Assembly: GCA_946902875.1 (NCBI GenBank) | Contig: OX336340.1 | Span: forward strand, 19,855,566-19,919,565 | Origin: Nematopogon swammerdamellus | Lineage: Eukaryota > Arthropoda > Insecta > Lepidoptera > Adelidae | Direction of reading: 5' to 3' | Length of the DNA stretch: 64,000 nucleotides | Part shown: positions 1-10,440 of the stretch, piece after piece | Layout of the letters: the number at the start of each line of letters is the position of its first letter | How positions within the stretch are numbered: position 1 is the first letter of the stretch | The notes under the pieces: generated by a model | The model's input: only the letters and a program-made list of their open reading frames with translations | Database searches by the model: none | What the model was told of the DNA's origin: nothing | Translations under genes and position numbers: made by a program

Positions 1-289
1 TAAATATTACCTATTGGTGTGGTAATATTTTTGAAATTTATTCGAATATTGTGCATCGACTTTTTAAAATGTTATAGAATAAAACCTTTAAGGATCTTTG
101 TGCATAGTAAATGCCGATAGTACGTAACATCTATGATGAAGGTAAAACCTATTTTATGTATATTTTATAGATTTAAATATAATTATATTTATAGGATTCC
201 TCAAATGTGAACTCTTTGTATTGTATGGTTATATTTCATCTTTATTAGATAGATGCAAAGCCGCAAATGAAGAGCACAAAAATACTTTA
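1..289. other. AT-rich sequence, nothing recognised
   Basis: I see no coding, RNA or repeat signature here. A short minus-strand open frame across 229-417 runs into the neighbouring repeat and is not credible as a gene. Confidence 0.5.
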
Positions 290-383
290 AATTCAATATG
301 GAATCGTGCAAGTTGACTGAACGCAGAAGATTGCATCACATCTACTATAGAAGTTGCAACGGTTCGAAGTTTAGAGATAATGC
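290..383 (+). repeat. Repeat I, copy 1
   Basis: About 94 bases match 10262-10356 closely. Both copies contain the block AATATGGAATCGTGCAAG followed by TTGACTGAA. At the second copy the repeat runs into a tRNA-like unit; here it runs into the hairpin repeat at 385. It is a dispersed, apparently non-coding repeat. Whether it belongs to the tRNA-like unit as a SINE cannot be settled from two copies. Confidence 0.6.
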
Positions 384-384
384 A

Positions 385-560
385 CCTGACCCTTAAAAAA
401 ACAAAAATAATTTCCATTTAGTTACTTAAGGAGTCGGGAGATCGCTAAGTTAATAAAATATAAAACTCAAGAGATGCGCGGGAATTTACTTAGCGAACCA
501 CCGACTCCTTTAAGTAAGTAAATGGAAATTATTTTTGACTTTTTAAGGGTCGGGTTTTTT
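385..560. repeat. Hairpin repeat E, hairpin-only copy
   Basis: The left arm (385-455) and right arm (495-556) are inverted complements. The pair GGAGTCGG / CCGACTCC and AATAATTTCCATTTA / TAAATGGAAATTATT mark the stem. The same hairpin occurs at 20889-21064, 33570-33725, 44872-45055 and 46920-47072, where it forms the 3' end of a longer element with a GT microsatellite. Here only the hairpin is present. Confidence 0.75.
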
Positions 561-671
561 TTATTTGTATCAGTAGGACTTGATACATAAATGTCTGGGT
601 ATGTGTTAGGAATTTGTGCTGTGTTGGATGATCATGGAGTAAGTTCTCGGGTCCTTCACGTGAGGCGTGAA

Positions 672-765
672 TAGGCACCTGTCAGGCCGGCATGACATTC
701 GCAATCCCCGCGTACGGCCGAATGTCCATGGGCGTCGTCAGACACCTTATGGGTGGCTATGCAGA
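672..765 (+). repeat. Repeat D fragment
   Basis: Contains GTCAGGCCGGCATGACATTC, then CCATGGGCGTCGTCAGACAC, the 3' part of family D (also at 8056, 11146, 11274, 31035 and 42236). The tail of intact copies reads GCCACATGTCGC then a short A run, but this copy stops before it. Confidence 0.6.
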
Positions 766-770
766 ATTTA

Positions 771-2590
771 GTAAAATCAGAAACTACAATTTTTTTTATA
801 GTTTAACCTCTGACGCCTTCATTCCTGTTCTACACCGCTGCTCATCGCCTTCGTTAATTGGTCGAATTAAATTCGGCACGGTGTTTGTTCTGGCGTCGAC
901 AAAGCCTCGCGTAATGCGGTTTCCATTCTAATTTGCGTGAAAATTGTGTGATAGATTAAATTTGGTGTCAGCGCAACAACACCGCCTCCTGCAAACGAGA
1001 CCGGTAATTAGTCGGGAAAATAATGATCACTGCTGCCGGGTAAATCCACTGCGGGCTCCTGTGTCGTGTAGATAGAGCGTCCTGTATCTAAACACTATCT
1101 ATCGTGAGTATTATTAGTTGGTTATTGGTAACATTTATTTATGATGCCATTACAATAAATCGGATCTGATAAAATTAATTAATACGTGTACGATAAACAT
1201 ACCGGTATCCTATCTAATTCGCGCAACCATTTCTACGTTTCTGCGAGTTCTATTTTCAAATTCTAAAGTTTACGTACATTTCCTGCCTAATAATTTCATG
1301 TTTATTGAGCCTGGAATAACTTCGTTCAGTTTCATTCTACTGGTTCTATTTTCAAATATTGAAGTAACCAATTTCATAAGCGCCGAAGCAATAGAGGTAT
1401 AATACTCCGTAAAATCCGAGTATTTGTCTCAGTAATTTCGTTGATACATTTAATCATATCTCCAAGAGATAATAATACTATTATCCATTAGAACTAAATA
1501 TTAGTAGTAATGTTTTCCGAATATCTCAAGTTAAGCCTTGAAATTCATTCTACCCATACTACAATCTGTGATTTCAGTAGAAACCCCCCAAGGTCGCTCA
1601 AGAGTATCTCAATTGGATTAGCCGTTGAGTCTAGGGGCATTATTCATTCAAAGTGTTAAATGCAAGAACTGAGCAATAAACATTTAGAGCTTGATTGTAT
1701 TGTGCTGGGGTAGAAGCTCTCGCGTTGATTAAATCTATCGATTCGGTCTCTCGACGGGATGGGCTTACAGTTTGCTGGATTTTAAAGTTGTCGCGACTAA
1801 TAAATGCGGTAGAGTAGAGTATTCCTCACCCTGTTTTGAATGTGTAGAGAATTCACATAAAAAAAATAAACATTATGAAAACCAGTAGAAGAAAAACTGC
1901 CCTTTGGATTGTTCAGTTTAGTAGACTTTTTTTGTATTAGTTTTTAGAAAGCGCTACATAATATGTGACTCCATGTCACCCATAAACAGACATTACGTCT
2001 TGGACGTTGCGAATACCTTGCCTGCCGACAGGTGCCTATTCACGTCAAGAAAAACCCGAGGCTGTACTTTGAGTGAGCGGAATGGCACGGAAACGGATTG
2101 TAAAAACATAATAGGACAAATTCAATCGTAGTGTACTACCATACAAATGATGAATAAAAAAAACGTTCCCGAGATAATTTTCTCTGGTATTATCCTATAG
2201 CAGAGTGACCGATAAATTATGCATGGAATCTCTTCGAAAATTTCCACATTAGTAAATATAATAAACACGGTACCAGCACCTAGGTCACTAAACTGCTTGT
2301 CACTTGTGTTCATTCTTTAGACAATTATAATATTTTTTCGAATAACCGCATTATTTTTCCCCATTTTGGTTAAATTTAGGTATTTGAGAAAAGAAGATGA
2401 AGTCCCCGAACAGAAAAAGTTAGCACCTGACGAGCACCCGTTCCTTCTTTGAAGTGAACCACAATGGTATACATTTACCCAAGAAAAGCTAAGAGAAACC
2501 GTGTAAAAGTCGTTCTTATAAGATGAACTTCTCTCGCCCGCTCAGCTCGCGAAGCCACTCATTCTAAGAATTCAAAGGTACAGAACTGCT
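771..2590. other. Unassigned sequence
   Basis: No convincing gene or complete repeat. A scrap near 2020-2045 resembles the 5' part of family D. A CAG preceded by a modest pyrimidine tract near 1575 is not followed by an open frame worth reporting. Confidence 0.4.
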
Positions 2591-2599
2591 GCTGTAATT

Positions 2600-2800
2600 A
2601 TGTATGTAATGAATGTATTTATTTGTGTTATTTAAATTTATCTTTAACTTAACACACTTAACACTTGTTATTATTGTTATCTCACTTAATTTCGTACTAT
2701 AAGTTCCAGGCATGACTAGCAATTAATCTTTTGGGCTTGCACCTTTTGTCAACTGGTTTTGTGCAATAAAATATATTTTCATGTCATTTCAACTACTCAA
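2600..2800 (+). mobile_element. Non-LTR retrotransposon 3' tail (decayed)
   Basis: The end GTGCAATAAAATATATTTTC, followed by a short TCA-rich tail, matches the layout at 7300-7430 and resembles 34105-34142. Upstream text about a 'CAGGCATGACTAGCA' block also matches 7330 onwards. It looks like the 3' UTR end of a 5'-truncated LINE. No coding part remains. Confidence 0.55.
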
Positions 2801-3058
2801 TAATGTAATACAGCATACTTACAATTGTATTCATTGTATTCAGTGTTAAATGGTTCTGGTAGGTATTTTACTTCTTAAATAAAATTTAATAAAAAAAAAT
2901 TCACTTCATCCCCAACATCATCTTCGTCTCACACAAATGCAGACAGTTTACATGAGGCGGCTCGTAACACGCGTTTTTAAAAATACGCGAGCGAAGACGT
3001 GTGACAGAGTTAGAAATGTACGTATATAATTAGGAACTTCGTTTTTATGCCACAAATT

Positions 3059-3122
3059 CGCCTCTCCTAGCGAAACCACGCTGAGTGAGATGCCATGCCA
3101 GCAGATTTGACGACTATTACGT
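3059..3122 (-). mobile_element. LINE J 3'-UTR fragment
   Basis: The block around AGCGAAACCACGCTGAGTGA matches, in the same orientation, the 3' end of the CR1/jockey-like LINE relic at 58118-58425. Only the region around the stop codon and early 3' UTR is present. Confidence 0.5.
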
Positions 3123-3382
3123 CCAAATTGATACCATCGTCAGGTTTCATATGTAATTATTTTATTCAATGAAAGGCCGATGCCTCTTCTATCCTTTTTC
3201 CTTTTCTTGTTTGCCACTCGCCATTTCTAGCACTAGACTCGCATTCGAGAGAGCGACCTTGGCACGTAAAACTGCTCGACGCTCACTTGTATTCAGTCAT
3301 ATGCCGGTTAGGTTAGCATATTTTGACTTTCAGATAAATCAGACTTCAGAGTTGACGCCTCATGTTTTTGGGAAATCTCATG

Positions 3383-3660
3383 TTTTTTTATGGAACATGG
3401 TTGGGTACATGGCCTACCTACCGCATCCCTGATGCCAGCCCATAACACCTTAGTGTGCTAGATGCCATGTCAGAACTACCTTTTGCTCGGTCGACTACAT
3501 TGAACTGGACGGAAAAGACGACCTGTTTACATGGCCGCATTACCCCTACCTAGAGAGTAAAGTAGGGGAACAGATCTACAGTTTTATGTGAAATCCATGT
3601 TCTGTCTCAACGTTTGAACGGTGGTAACCCATCCAAGTTCAGTCCTCGCCCGGGTGAGCT
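3383..3660 (-). mobile_element. SINE A, diverged copy
   Basis: On the minus strand this carries the family A body and much of the 5S-like head. On the plus strand, GATGCCAGCCCATAACACC (3' body) is followed by ACTGGACGGAAAA and by ACCCATCCAAG (complement of the 5S-like box C). It is strongly diverged and internally deleted. Confidence 0.6.
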
Positions 3661-3689
3661 TAATTTCTTATTTTCTTCTTATAACAACC

Positions 3690-3800
3690 TTATGACTATG
3701 GCATTAGGTATGTATGTATGTATTTGTTTATATTGCGTATATGTATATGTACTTTTGAACTTGTATGTATGTAAATCTCGAATGTATTTAGTTGTATGCA
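3690..3800 (+). repeat. TATG-rich simple sequence
   Basis: Imperfect TATG/TGTA simple repeats. No coding sense. Confidence 0.6.
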
Positions 3801-4249
3801 AGGAGAATACCTACGGGAGAGGCAACGCTACTGCGTTTGTATCGGAGCACGGCTAGCCAAAAATCCCTACTACTACGAAAATCGAAATCGCAATTTAATC
3901 TTTTATGACGTGACTTGTCTATCTCCGTTACCCATATCGCGCCCCGCGATATGGAGAGAGACAGAGTGAGCAAGGCGAGCGACAGGTTTGTTATCGCTGG
4001 CTTGGCTCGGGTATCTGGTAGTAAGAGCCGACCGTCCGACCAATCAGAAGCCTTGCTTGACGGCAACTTGACGGGATCACTACGAATGCCAGTCTGACGG
4101 ACAATGATGGTGCGGTATATTTGTGAATTTTGAAATTGTTATTTGTAATATTATTTCAAATAGTTTTTACTGAACGAATATTATTGTTTGAATCCAAAAA
4201 AAATATTGAAAAATTAAACAAGACTGTTGTATTAATAATTTTTAAATAG
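3801..4249. other. Unassigned sequence with small palindrome
   Basis: Contains the short inverted repeat CCATATCGCG / CGCGATATGG near 3930-3953. Short frames on both strands overlap here and have no recognisable protein features. Confidence 0.4.
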
Positions 4250-4396
4250 TTTTACTAATAATCAGTGATAGGAATAAGTAGGGCTTATTTACCTAAATTT
4301 CGAGGAACAGAGTAAAAGATTGGAGACTTCCTTAAGACAATATTTTTTTCCGGTTTAATAATATTCATGGTGTTTTAATTTCGCGATTTGAAAAAA

Positions 4397-5575
4397 GTGG
4401 CCACCATTTTAAACTTTTTAGTTACTGGACCGATTGCTTTCAAAATCGATATCTGGGTGTCAGTGTGGGCTCTGAATACGAATCTGTAGTAAAAATTTTA
4501 AAAAGTGGCCGCCATTTTGAACTTTTTAGTTACTGGACCGATTTCTTTCAAAATCGATATATGGGCGTCTGTGTGGACTCTGGATACGAATCTATAGTCA
4601 AAATTTAAAAAAAGTAGCCGCCATTTTGAACTTTTTAGTTACTGGACCAATTGCTTTCAAAATCGATATCTAGGCGTCTGTGTGGACTCAGAATACGAAT
4701 CTGTAGTCAAAATAAAAAAGAAGTGGCCGCCATTTTGAACTTTTTAGTTACTGGACCGATTTCTTTCAAAATCGATATCTGGGTGTCTATGTAGGCTCTG
4801 AATACGAATCCGTTGTCAAAATTTAAAAAGTGACCGCCATTTTGAACTTTTTAGTTACTGGACCGATTGCTTTCAAAATCGATATCTGGGTGTATGTGTG
4901 GGCTCTGAATACGATCTGTAGTAAACATTTAAAAAAAGTGGTCGCCATTTTGAACTTTTTAGTTACTGGACCGATTGCTTTCAAAATCGATATCTGGGTG
5001 TATGTGTGGGCTCTGAATACGAATCCGTTGTAAAAATTTAAAAAAAGTGGCCGCCATTTTGAACTTTTTAGTTACTGGACCGATTGCTTTCAAAATCGAT
5101 ATCTGGGTGTATGTGTGGGCTCTGAATACGAATCTGTAGTAAACATTTAAAAAAACTGGCCGCCATTTTGAACTTTTTAGTTACTGGACCGATTGCTTTC
5201 AAAATCGATATCTGGGTGTATGTGTGGGCTCTGAATACGAATCCGTTGTCAAAATTTAAAAAAAGTGGCCGCCATTTTGAACTTATTAGTTACTGGGCCG
5301 ATTGCTTTCAAAATCGATATCTGGGTGTCTGTGTGGGCTCTGAATACGAATCCGTTGTAAAAATTTAAAAAACGTGACCGCCATTTTGAACTTTTTAGTT
5401 AATGGACCGATTGCTTTTAAAATCGACATTTCTTTGTCTGTGTGGGCTCTGAATACGAATCCGTTGTCAAAATCTTAAAAAAGTGGTCGCCATTTTGAAC
5501 TTTTTAGTTACTGGACTGATTACTTTCAAAACTCATATCTACATGTCTGTGTGGGCTCTGAATAACAATATGTAG
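4397..5575 (+). repeat. ~109 bp tandem array, left arm
   Basis: About 11 imperfect units beginning near 4397, 4504, 4613, 4722, 4831, 4940, 5048, 5157, 5266, 5374 and 5485. The last units are the most diverged, including a degenerate ATCGATATC site. Confidence 0.9.
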
Positions 5576-5589
5576 TTAACATAAAAAAA

Positions 5590-6530
5590 TATGATATCGA
5601 TTTTGAAAGCAATCGGTCCAGTAACTAAAAAGTTCAAAATGGCGGCCACTTTTTTTAAATTTTGACAACGGCTTCGTATTTAGAGCCCACACAGACACCC
5701 AGATATCGATTTTGAAAGCAATCGGTCCAGTAACTAAAAAGTTCAAAATGGCGGCCACTTTTTTTAAATTCTGACTACAGATTAGTATTCAGAGCCCACA
5801 CAGACACCCAGATATCGATTTTGAAAGCAATCGGTCCAGTAACTTAAAAGTTCAAAATGGCGGCCACTTTTTTTAAATTTTTACTACAGATTCGTATTCA
5901 GAGCCCCCACATACGCCCAGATATCGATTTTGAAAGCAATCGGTCCAGTAACTAAAAAGTTCAAAATGGCGGCCACTTTTTTTTATTTTGATTACAGATT
6001 CGTATTCAGAGCCCACACAGACACCCAGATATCGATTTTGAAAGCAATCGGTTCAGTAACTAAAAAGTTCAAAATGGCGGCCACTTTTTTTAATTTTTAC
6101 TACAGATTCGTATTCAGAGCCCACACATACACCCAGATATCGATTTTGAAAGCAATCGGTCCAGTAACTAAAAAGTTCAAAATGGAGGCCACTTTTTTTT
6201 ATTTTGACTACAGATTCGTATTCAGAGCCCACACAGACACCCAGATATCGATTTTGAAAGTAATCGGTCCAGTAACTAAAAAGTTCAAAATGGCGGTCAC
6301 TTTTTTAAATTTTGACAACGGATTCGTATTCAGAGCCTGCATAGACACCCAGATATCGATTTTGAAAGCAATCGGTCCAGTAACTAAAAAGTTCAAAATG
6401 GCGGCTACTTGTTTTAAATTTGACTACAGATTCGTATTCAGAGTCCACACTGACAACCAGATGTCGATTTTGAAAGCAATCTGTCCAGTTACTAAAAAGT
6501 TCAAAATGGCGGCCACTTTTTTTAAATCGC
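5590..6530 (-). repeat. ~109 bp tandem array, right arm
   Basis: About 9 units of the same repeat in inverted orientation, with the GGCGGCCAC block near 5641, 5750, 5858, 5967, 6075, 6185, 6293, 6403 and 6510. Confidence 0.9.
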
Positions 6531-6659
6531 GAAATTATAACACCATGAATATTATTAAACCGGAAAAAAATATTGTCGTAAGGAAGTCTCCAATTTTTTA
6601 CTCTGTTCCTCGAAGTTTAGGTAAATAAGTCCTACCTATTACTATCACTGATAATAATA

Positions 6660-7299
6660 ATACTTATTATAATAATACATAATATACAATATATTAGTTT
6701 TGTATAGGTATATTTGTTTTATAATTATAAAAAATAGAAAACGTAATATTAAAGAAATAATAACAATACATATGTATTATAAATTGAATTCATCCATGTC
6801 ATTGCCATAAAAAACTAACAACACCCATATACAATAATTGATTTCAAATTTCTTTCCAGTCTTTCAAATTTGCCTATCATGTGTACGCGCCCGGTATGGC
6901 GCGCAGTCGTGCTCCTAACTCGCGGAATTTTTGTATTTTACACGCTACAAGCATTGTATTATCATTAAAATGACCTAATTATGAAAGGTTACGCCATCTT
7001 TTGTCATTCCTGATGATCTTGAGCTCTTTCGACACGCACGAACTGCACAAATCGCCATTTTGCGTAGTGCACATATACGTGTTCTTCGTTCCCAAGTCGC
7101 GAGCGCACTGACGGTCGATCCCGCAGCAGCGCTATATGTTAGTGCAAATGCTCTAACACGCGGCTAATTTTCCTATATATTAGCGCTCGACGGTTGCCAC
7201 TCCCGTAGGTATGCTCGGTGGTTGTATGTTATTACTATTATCTATGTTTTATTGTTTAGTTTTGTACTCTTAAAAAAACAAAATCTCATTTAATTTTCC
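6660..7299. other. Unassigned sequence
   Basis: No recognisable gene. The stretch about 6895-7200 is richer in GC and may belong to another repeat family, but I find no second copy in the window. Confidence 0.35.
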
Positions 7300-7430
7300 G
7301 CACTACCCATCTACCCTACTCACAATCCCAGGTATGACTGGCAGATAATGCCCTTAGGCTTTAAGTCCGCCTTTTGTCACTTTTTGTGCAATAAAGTATA
7401 TTTTCATTTCATTTCATTTCATTTCATGAC
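7300..7430 (+). mobile_element. Non-LTR retrotransposon 3' tail
   Basis: Ends in GTGCAATAAAGTATATTTTC followed by a pure (ATTTC)n tail to 7427. An AATAAA signal next to a simple-repeat tail is typical of LINE 3' ends. The related end at 2600-2800 has the same upstream text. The copy is 5'-truncated and non-coding. Confidence 0.65.
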
Positions 7431-8055
7431 TTCTGAATGGTTTCATGCATTCAAGCCTTCGGTTACTGCCACGGTTTCATTAATCTTCATCGATTGATGC
7501 CTATACTATGTTCGGTGAACATTTTACCTATCTACTAGTTATATTGCGTCGACTAGAAAACCGAGTTTTGGAAGATCGCCAATAGGCAAATGTCAAAGAA
7601 TGTCAGCTGTTCTACACTTTTGAATTATATTATAAAAAATAATCACAAATTTATACCGTGCAACTCCGTCACTGGATACTGGCAGTAATAAACGAATTTC
7701 CTATTCGTTTGGTTGCCACTATTTAAAAAAAGAAGAAGAAGAAAGAAAAAGTAGATTTCTGAAATGGGCAAACAGATACAGCCTATGCAATACGTACATA
7801 GAACGTTGAATATTCATTATTAATTTGAAGAGCAGAACATTTTGCTATGGACCAACCACAAAACATTAAAAGCAGAATTTATGTGTTCGAGTGTTCAGCA
7901 CTTTTTTGCGGTTCGGTCGCGATATTTAATCAGTAAATTGGAAGTTGATTGGGATCGGATCCGCAAATATTGGATGATGGAGACTCGTCACGAAATGCAC
8001 ACATTTTAAAAAGTTGGTAAACATGAGCCTGAAAGCTTGGACTGCGCGTAAACCT
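7431..8055. other. Unassigned sequence
   Basis: No gene or repeat recognised. Confidence 0.35.
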
Positions 8056-8890
8056 TGTGGTTTTTTTTATGGAAAGCGCGACATGTGGCATCGTAGGTGT
8101 TTAGCGATGCCCATGGACAATCTGTGATGTACGGGAATTGCGAATGCCATGCCGAAACATGCTTTTGAAAACGCTCGGCTGTGTAGATGGGCAGGGAGTG
8201 CGACCCACATTTTCCCGTTTCTGTGAATAAATAGCCTACAGAACCGGTTGGTAGGTCGATTGTATAGGTTTGCCCAGTACGCGTAGTGCGGAGGTGGAAT
8301 GGGGACTGCGTATCGCGTTGAACAGCTCCTCCGAACACTCCCTGTGAAACGTGGGGTATTAAGCATTTTGTGGATCTTATACACAATGTTATGAAACATA
8401 CGATGGTGCACTGTGATGATATGACATAGACACAAGGTCTGATGACTATTCTGAAATAACCAAAATGAATGTGCATTCCGTAAAGCTGCATGGTTCGGAT
8501 CATCATTCATTTTGTTGGACCTTATGCCCGCTGCATAAGGTTTATTATAGCGTTGCCACCGTAGTGCTGGATGCTCGTGTTAGTTTCCAAAGCTACCCGC
8601 AACTTTGGCGAGGAGAGCAATGTCAGCTGCGGAGACGCGACGTAGGTTCTCTGTCGCCGCCTCTGCGAAAGCATGCGTTCTTGTGTTGTGTCGTGTGTGC
8701 CGTGGTGGCCGGCCTCGAGACGCTTTCTTGCACGTACACCCGGTCGTTTGGAAGTGCGCGATCGGTGCGAACGGTGTTGTGCAGTGGAGAACAATCATAG
8801 GAATGTGGCTGGAGGTCGGTGAATCGCTGCGGGTATCCATGGCGTTATGTCCATAAGTTCTAGTATCTGCGGCGAGTTGAATTTGTTACA
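8056..8890 (-). mobile_element. Family D element, longest copy (retroelement-like)
   Basis: Read on the minus strand, the element ends at a poly-A (plus-strand T run near 8060-8068) preceded by GCCACATGTCGCGCTTTCC, the shared family D tail. The family D blocks GGCATTCGCAATTCCCG and CATGGGCATCGCTAAACACC follow. Upstream (8200-8890), two long minus-strand frames overlap (8006-8506 and 8067-8510), with a further one at 8580-8840 containing a Cys-Arg-Lys-rich stretch. Several consecutive open frames before a poly-A tail suggest the decayed 3' end of a LINE ORF. I see no diagnostic reverse-transcriptase motif, so the class is uncertain. The upstream limit is a guess. Confidence 0.45.
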
Positions 8891-9190
8891 GTCCATTTTC
8901 TATGGTACAACGTGTAAAAGAAAATATTTGGTAAACTGTACCTACCCACAGAAAACGGAAAGAGTTAGGCCAACGTGGCCGTAACATCCTATGTTGAACG
9001 CAGTCACATTCAAGTTGAGGTCTTCAACTCGAGCCTCCGTCACAATCTAACCTGACGATTATACTTAAAATTCGTTTAAAATTCGAACGATGCAATCCCA
9101 TGGTTTATGCACAGATCTATATATAAACTTAATGGCCCATTCTGTAAACAACTGACTGACTGAAGCCTATCCATAGTAAAGCTGCTCATG
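8891..9190. other. Unassigned sequence
   Basis: Nothing recognised. Confidence 0.35.
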
Positions 9191-9211
9191 TTTTATTCAA
9201 AAGCCACGTCT

Positions 9212-9431
9212 CTATGACTGGTGACCGCATATTAATGGTGGATTCGGAACTGTAAGTTCGTCCTGAATGCATAATGAGCTCAGAACTACTGTATCTCCTT
9301 CTCGGGCCTGATAAATGGCGCATCTCATTCCGTGTGGTAGACGTATCGGGGTCAACTGTATCGTGGACTCAGTGCATTTTCTCACATCATGTGTCACGAT
9401 GTTGCGATTCTCGTGGTATGCTGCGATTTTT
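9212..9431 (-). CDS. Possible 3' terminal exon of an unknown host gene
   Basis: On the minus strand, the pyrimidine-rich stretch TCTCACTTTTCAACACCCCAG ends in a plausible splice acceptor at 9432-9433. An open frame follows for 72 codons, beginning inside a codon split 2+1, and stops at 9212-9214. An AATAAA signal lies on the same strand at 9192-9197. The translated part has a balanced composition with four cysteines (KCTES..., GMRCAIY, SLCIQD, LICGHQ), which suggests a secreted or extracellular domain. I do not recognise the family; a CUB-like fragment is one guess. The polyadenylation signal is unusually close to the stop, and no partner exon is identified, so this could also be a pseudogene or chance. 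Confidence 0.3.
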
Positions 9432-9479
9432 CTGGGGTGTTGAAAAGTGAGAGTGTACGTGTACATAAAATATAGTACT

Positions 9480-10060
9480 ATTCAGACTTTGTAGAATCTA
9501 TTTATGTATTATTATATTGGGTTGTTTTACTTGCACATTATTTAGTATATCTATATATACGTTTGCGTTTTATTCGTACGTCTCCTTATTAGTTTTCTAT
9601 GTCCGTGTTGGTAATAGTCAAGTCTGGAATTTCAATAAAAACAAAAAACAGGCAGAACATTATAAGAAGAATTTTCTACTCATCCTAAAACAGTCAATAC
9701 GCACGTCACTCTCATTTATAACCTAATGGAGTTTCCGGGAGACGCTTCGCTAGAATAATAAGCAGTAGATAATTTTAAACAATGTTGTCTTATCCAATGC
9801 GGTTGGGGCTATTCCGTCGCCGCAATGGGCAATAATCGTAAAAATGTTCCTATTTGAGCAGAATATCAGAAATAAAGAGATCCGGGAGTCTGCGGCAGTA
9901 AAAACTGCTCCTAGCGTCACACCTTCTTACAATATGGGAAAGTTAATTAATATGTCGATCATATTATTATGTACAGAATGTGTCTGCTGACTTTATTATT
10001 TCCAAGTTTTTATATTCAGTGCTTCATTAACAGTTATGTATAAGACAGTCGGACATATTT
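9480..10060. other. Unassigned sequence
   Basis: AT-rich, nothing recognised. Confidence 0.35.
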
Positions 10061-10065
10061 TAATT

Positions 10066-10165
10066 GCATCTCTTCCCGTGCATGTCACAAAAGGTGACTA
10101 AGCGATAAGGACAAGATGCCATGCCAAAGCGCGACAGGATAGCTACCTCTCACCTTGGCACGTTG
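10066..10165 (+). mobile_element. SINE B fragment
   Basis: Contains CATCTCTTCCCGTGCATGTC, GGTGACTAAGCGATAAGGAC and CTCTCACCTTGGCACG, in the same order as the family B copies at 44144, 45836 and 51391. The rest of the body is missing. Confidence 0.65.
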
Positions 10166-10261
10166 AATTGAATGAAGCACACCATTGAATTGAATGAGAC
10201 ATTTTCATGACCTCTTTTGCATTATTCGTATTTCTTACGATGACGATGGTGACGACAGCAT

Positions 10262-10355
10262 AAGATTCAATATGGAATCGTGCAAGTTGACTGAAAGCAG
10301 GAGATTACGTCATACCTACTATAAAAGGTGCAACTGTTCGAAGTTTAGAGAGAAT
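10262..10355 (+). repeat. Repeat I, copy 2
   Basis: Second copy of the repeat at 290-383. It lies directly upstream of a tRNA-like unit. Confidence 0.6.
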
Positions 10356-10440
10356 ACGTCATCGAACCGATGGCGAAACGGTAACGCGCTGGTGGCTCAA
10401 GCCGGAGTTCCAGGTTCGAATCCTGGTCTGGACGTATTTT
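10356..10440 (+). ncRNA. tRNA-like unit (decayed tRNA or SINE head)
   Basis: A T-arm is clear: stem CCAGG (10410-10414) and CCTGG (10422-10426) around loop TTCGAAT. This holds a perfect RNA polymerase III B box, GGTTCGAATCC, at 10413-10423. An A-box-like TGGCGAAACGGTAACGCG starts at 10370. The ends ACGTC (10356-10360) and GACGT (10431-10435) can pair, but the acceptor stem has mismatches and two extra bases beside the T-stem. A run of seven T follows at once, as a Pol III terminator would. It is too irregular for a working tRNA. A tRNA pseudogene or the head of a short SINE fits better. Confidence 0.5.

Larger units (their letters stand above)
4250..6655. mobile_element. Foldback element with inverted satellite arrays
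   Basis: The outer ends (about 4250-4400 and 6515-6655) are inverted complements: AATCAGTGATAGG on the left and CTATCACTGATAAT on the right, followed by TTATTTACCTAAATTTCGAGG-like sequence. Inside them, about 11 units of ~109 bp run left to right (4397-5575), then about 9 units run in inverted orientation (5590-6530). A spacer near 5570-5595 separates the arrays. Each unit contains GGCCGCCATTTTGAAC and CAAAATCGATATCTGG. This is the architecture of Foldback-type elements: long terminal inverted repeats built of tandem units. There is no transposase, so it would be non-autonomous. Open frames through it, including a 232-codon one at 5930-6628, are the repeat unit read in frame because some units are 108 bases long. 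Confidence 0.85.

Noticed and set aside
5930..6628. 232-codon open frame as a gene
   Set aside because: It is the inverted 108/109 bp repeat unit read in frame; the protein is one 36-residue block repeated and nothing else supports coding.
8006..8510. Overlapping minus frames as separate host genes
   Set aside because: They run into the family D poly-A tail, overlap each other in different frames and belong to the repeat.
10356..10440. Functional tRNA gene
   Set aside because: The acceptor stem has mismatches and two extra bases beside the T-stem; only the T-arm is sound.
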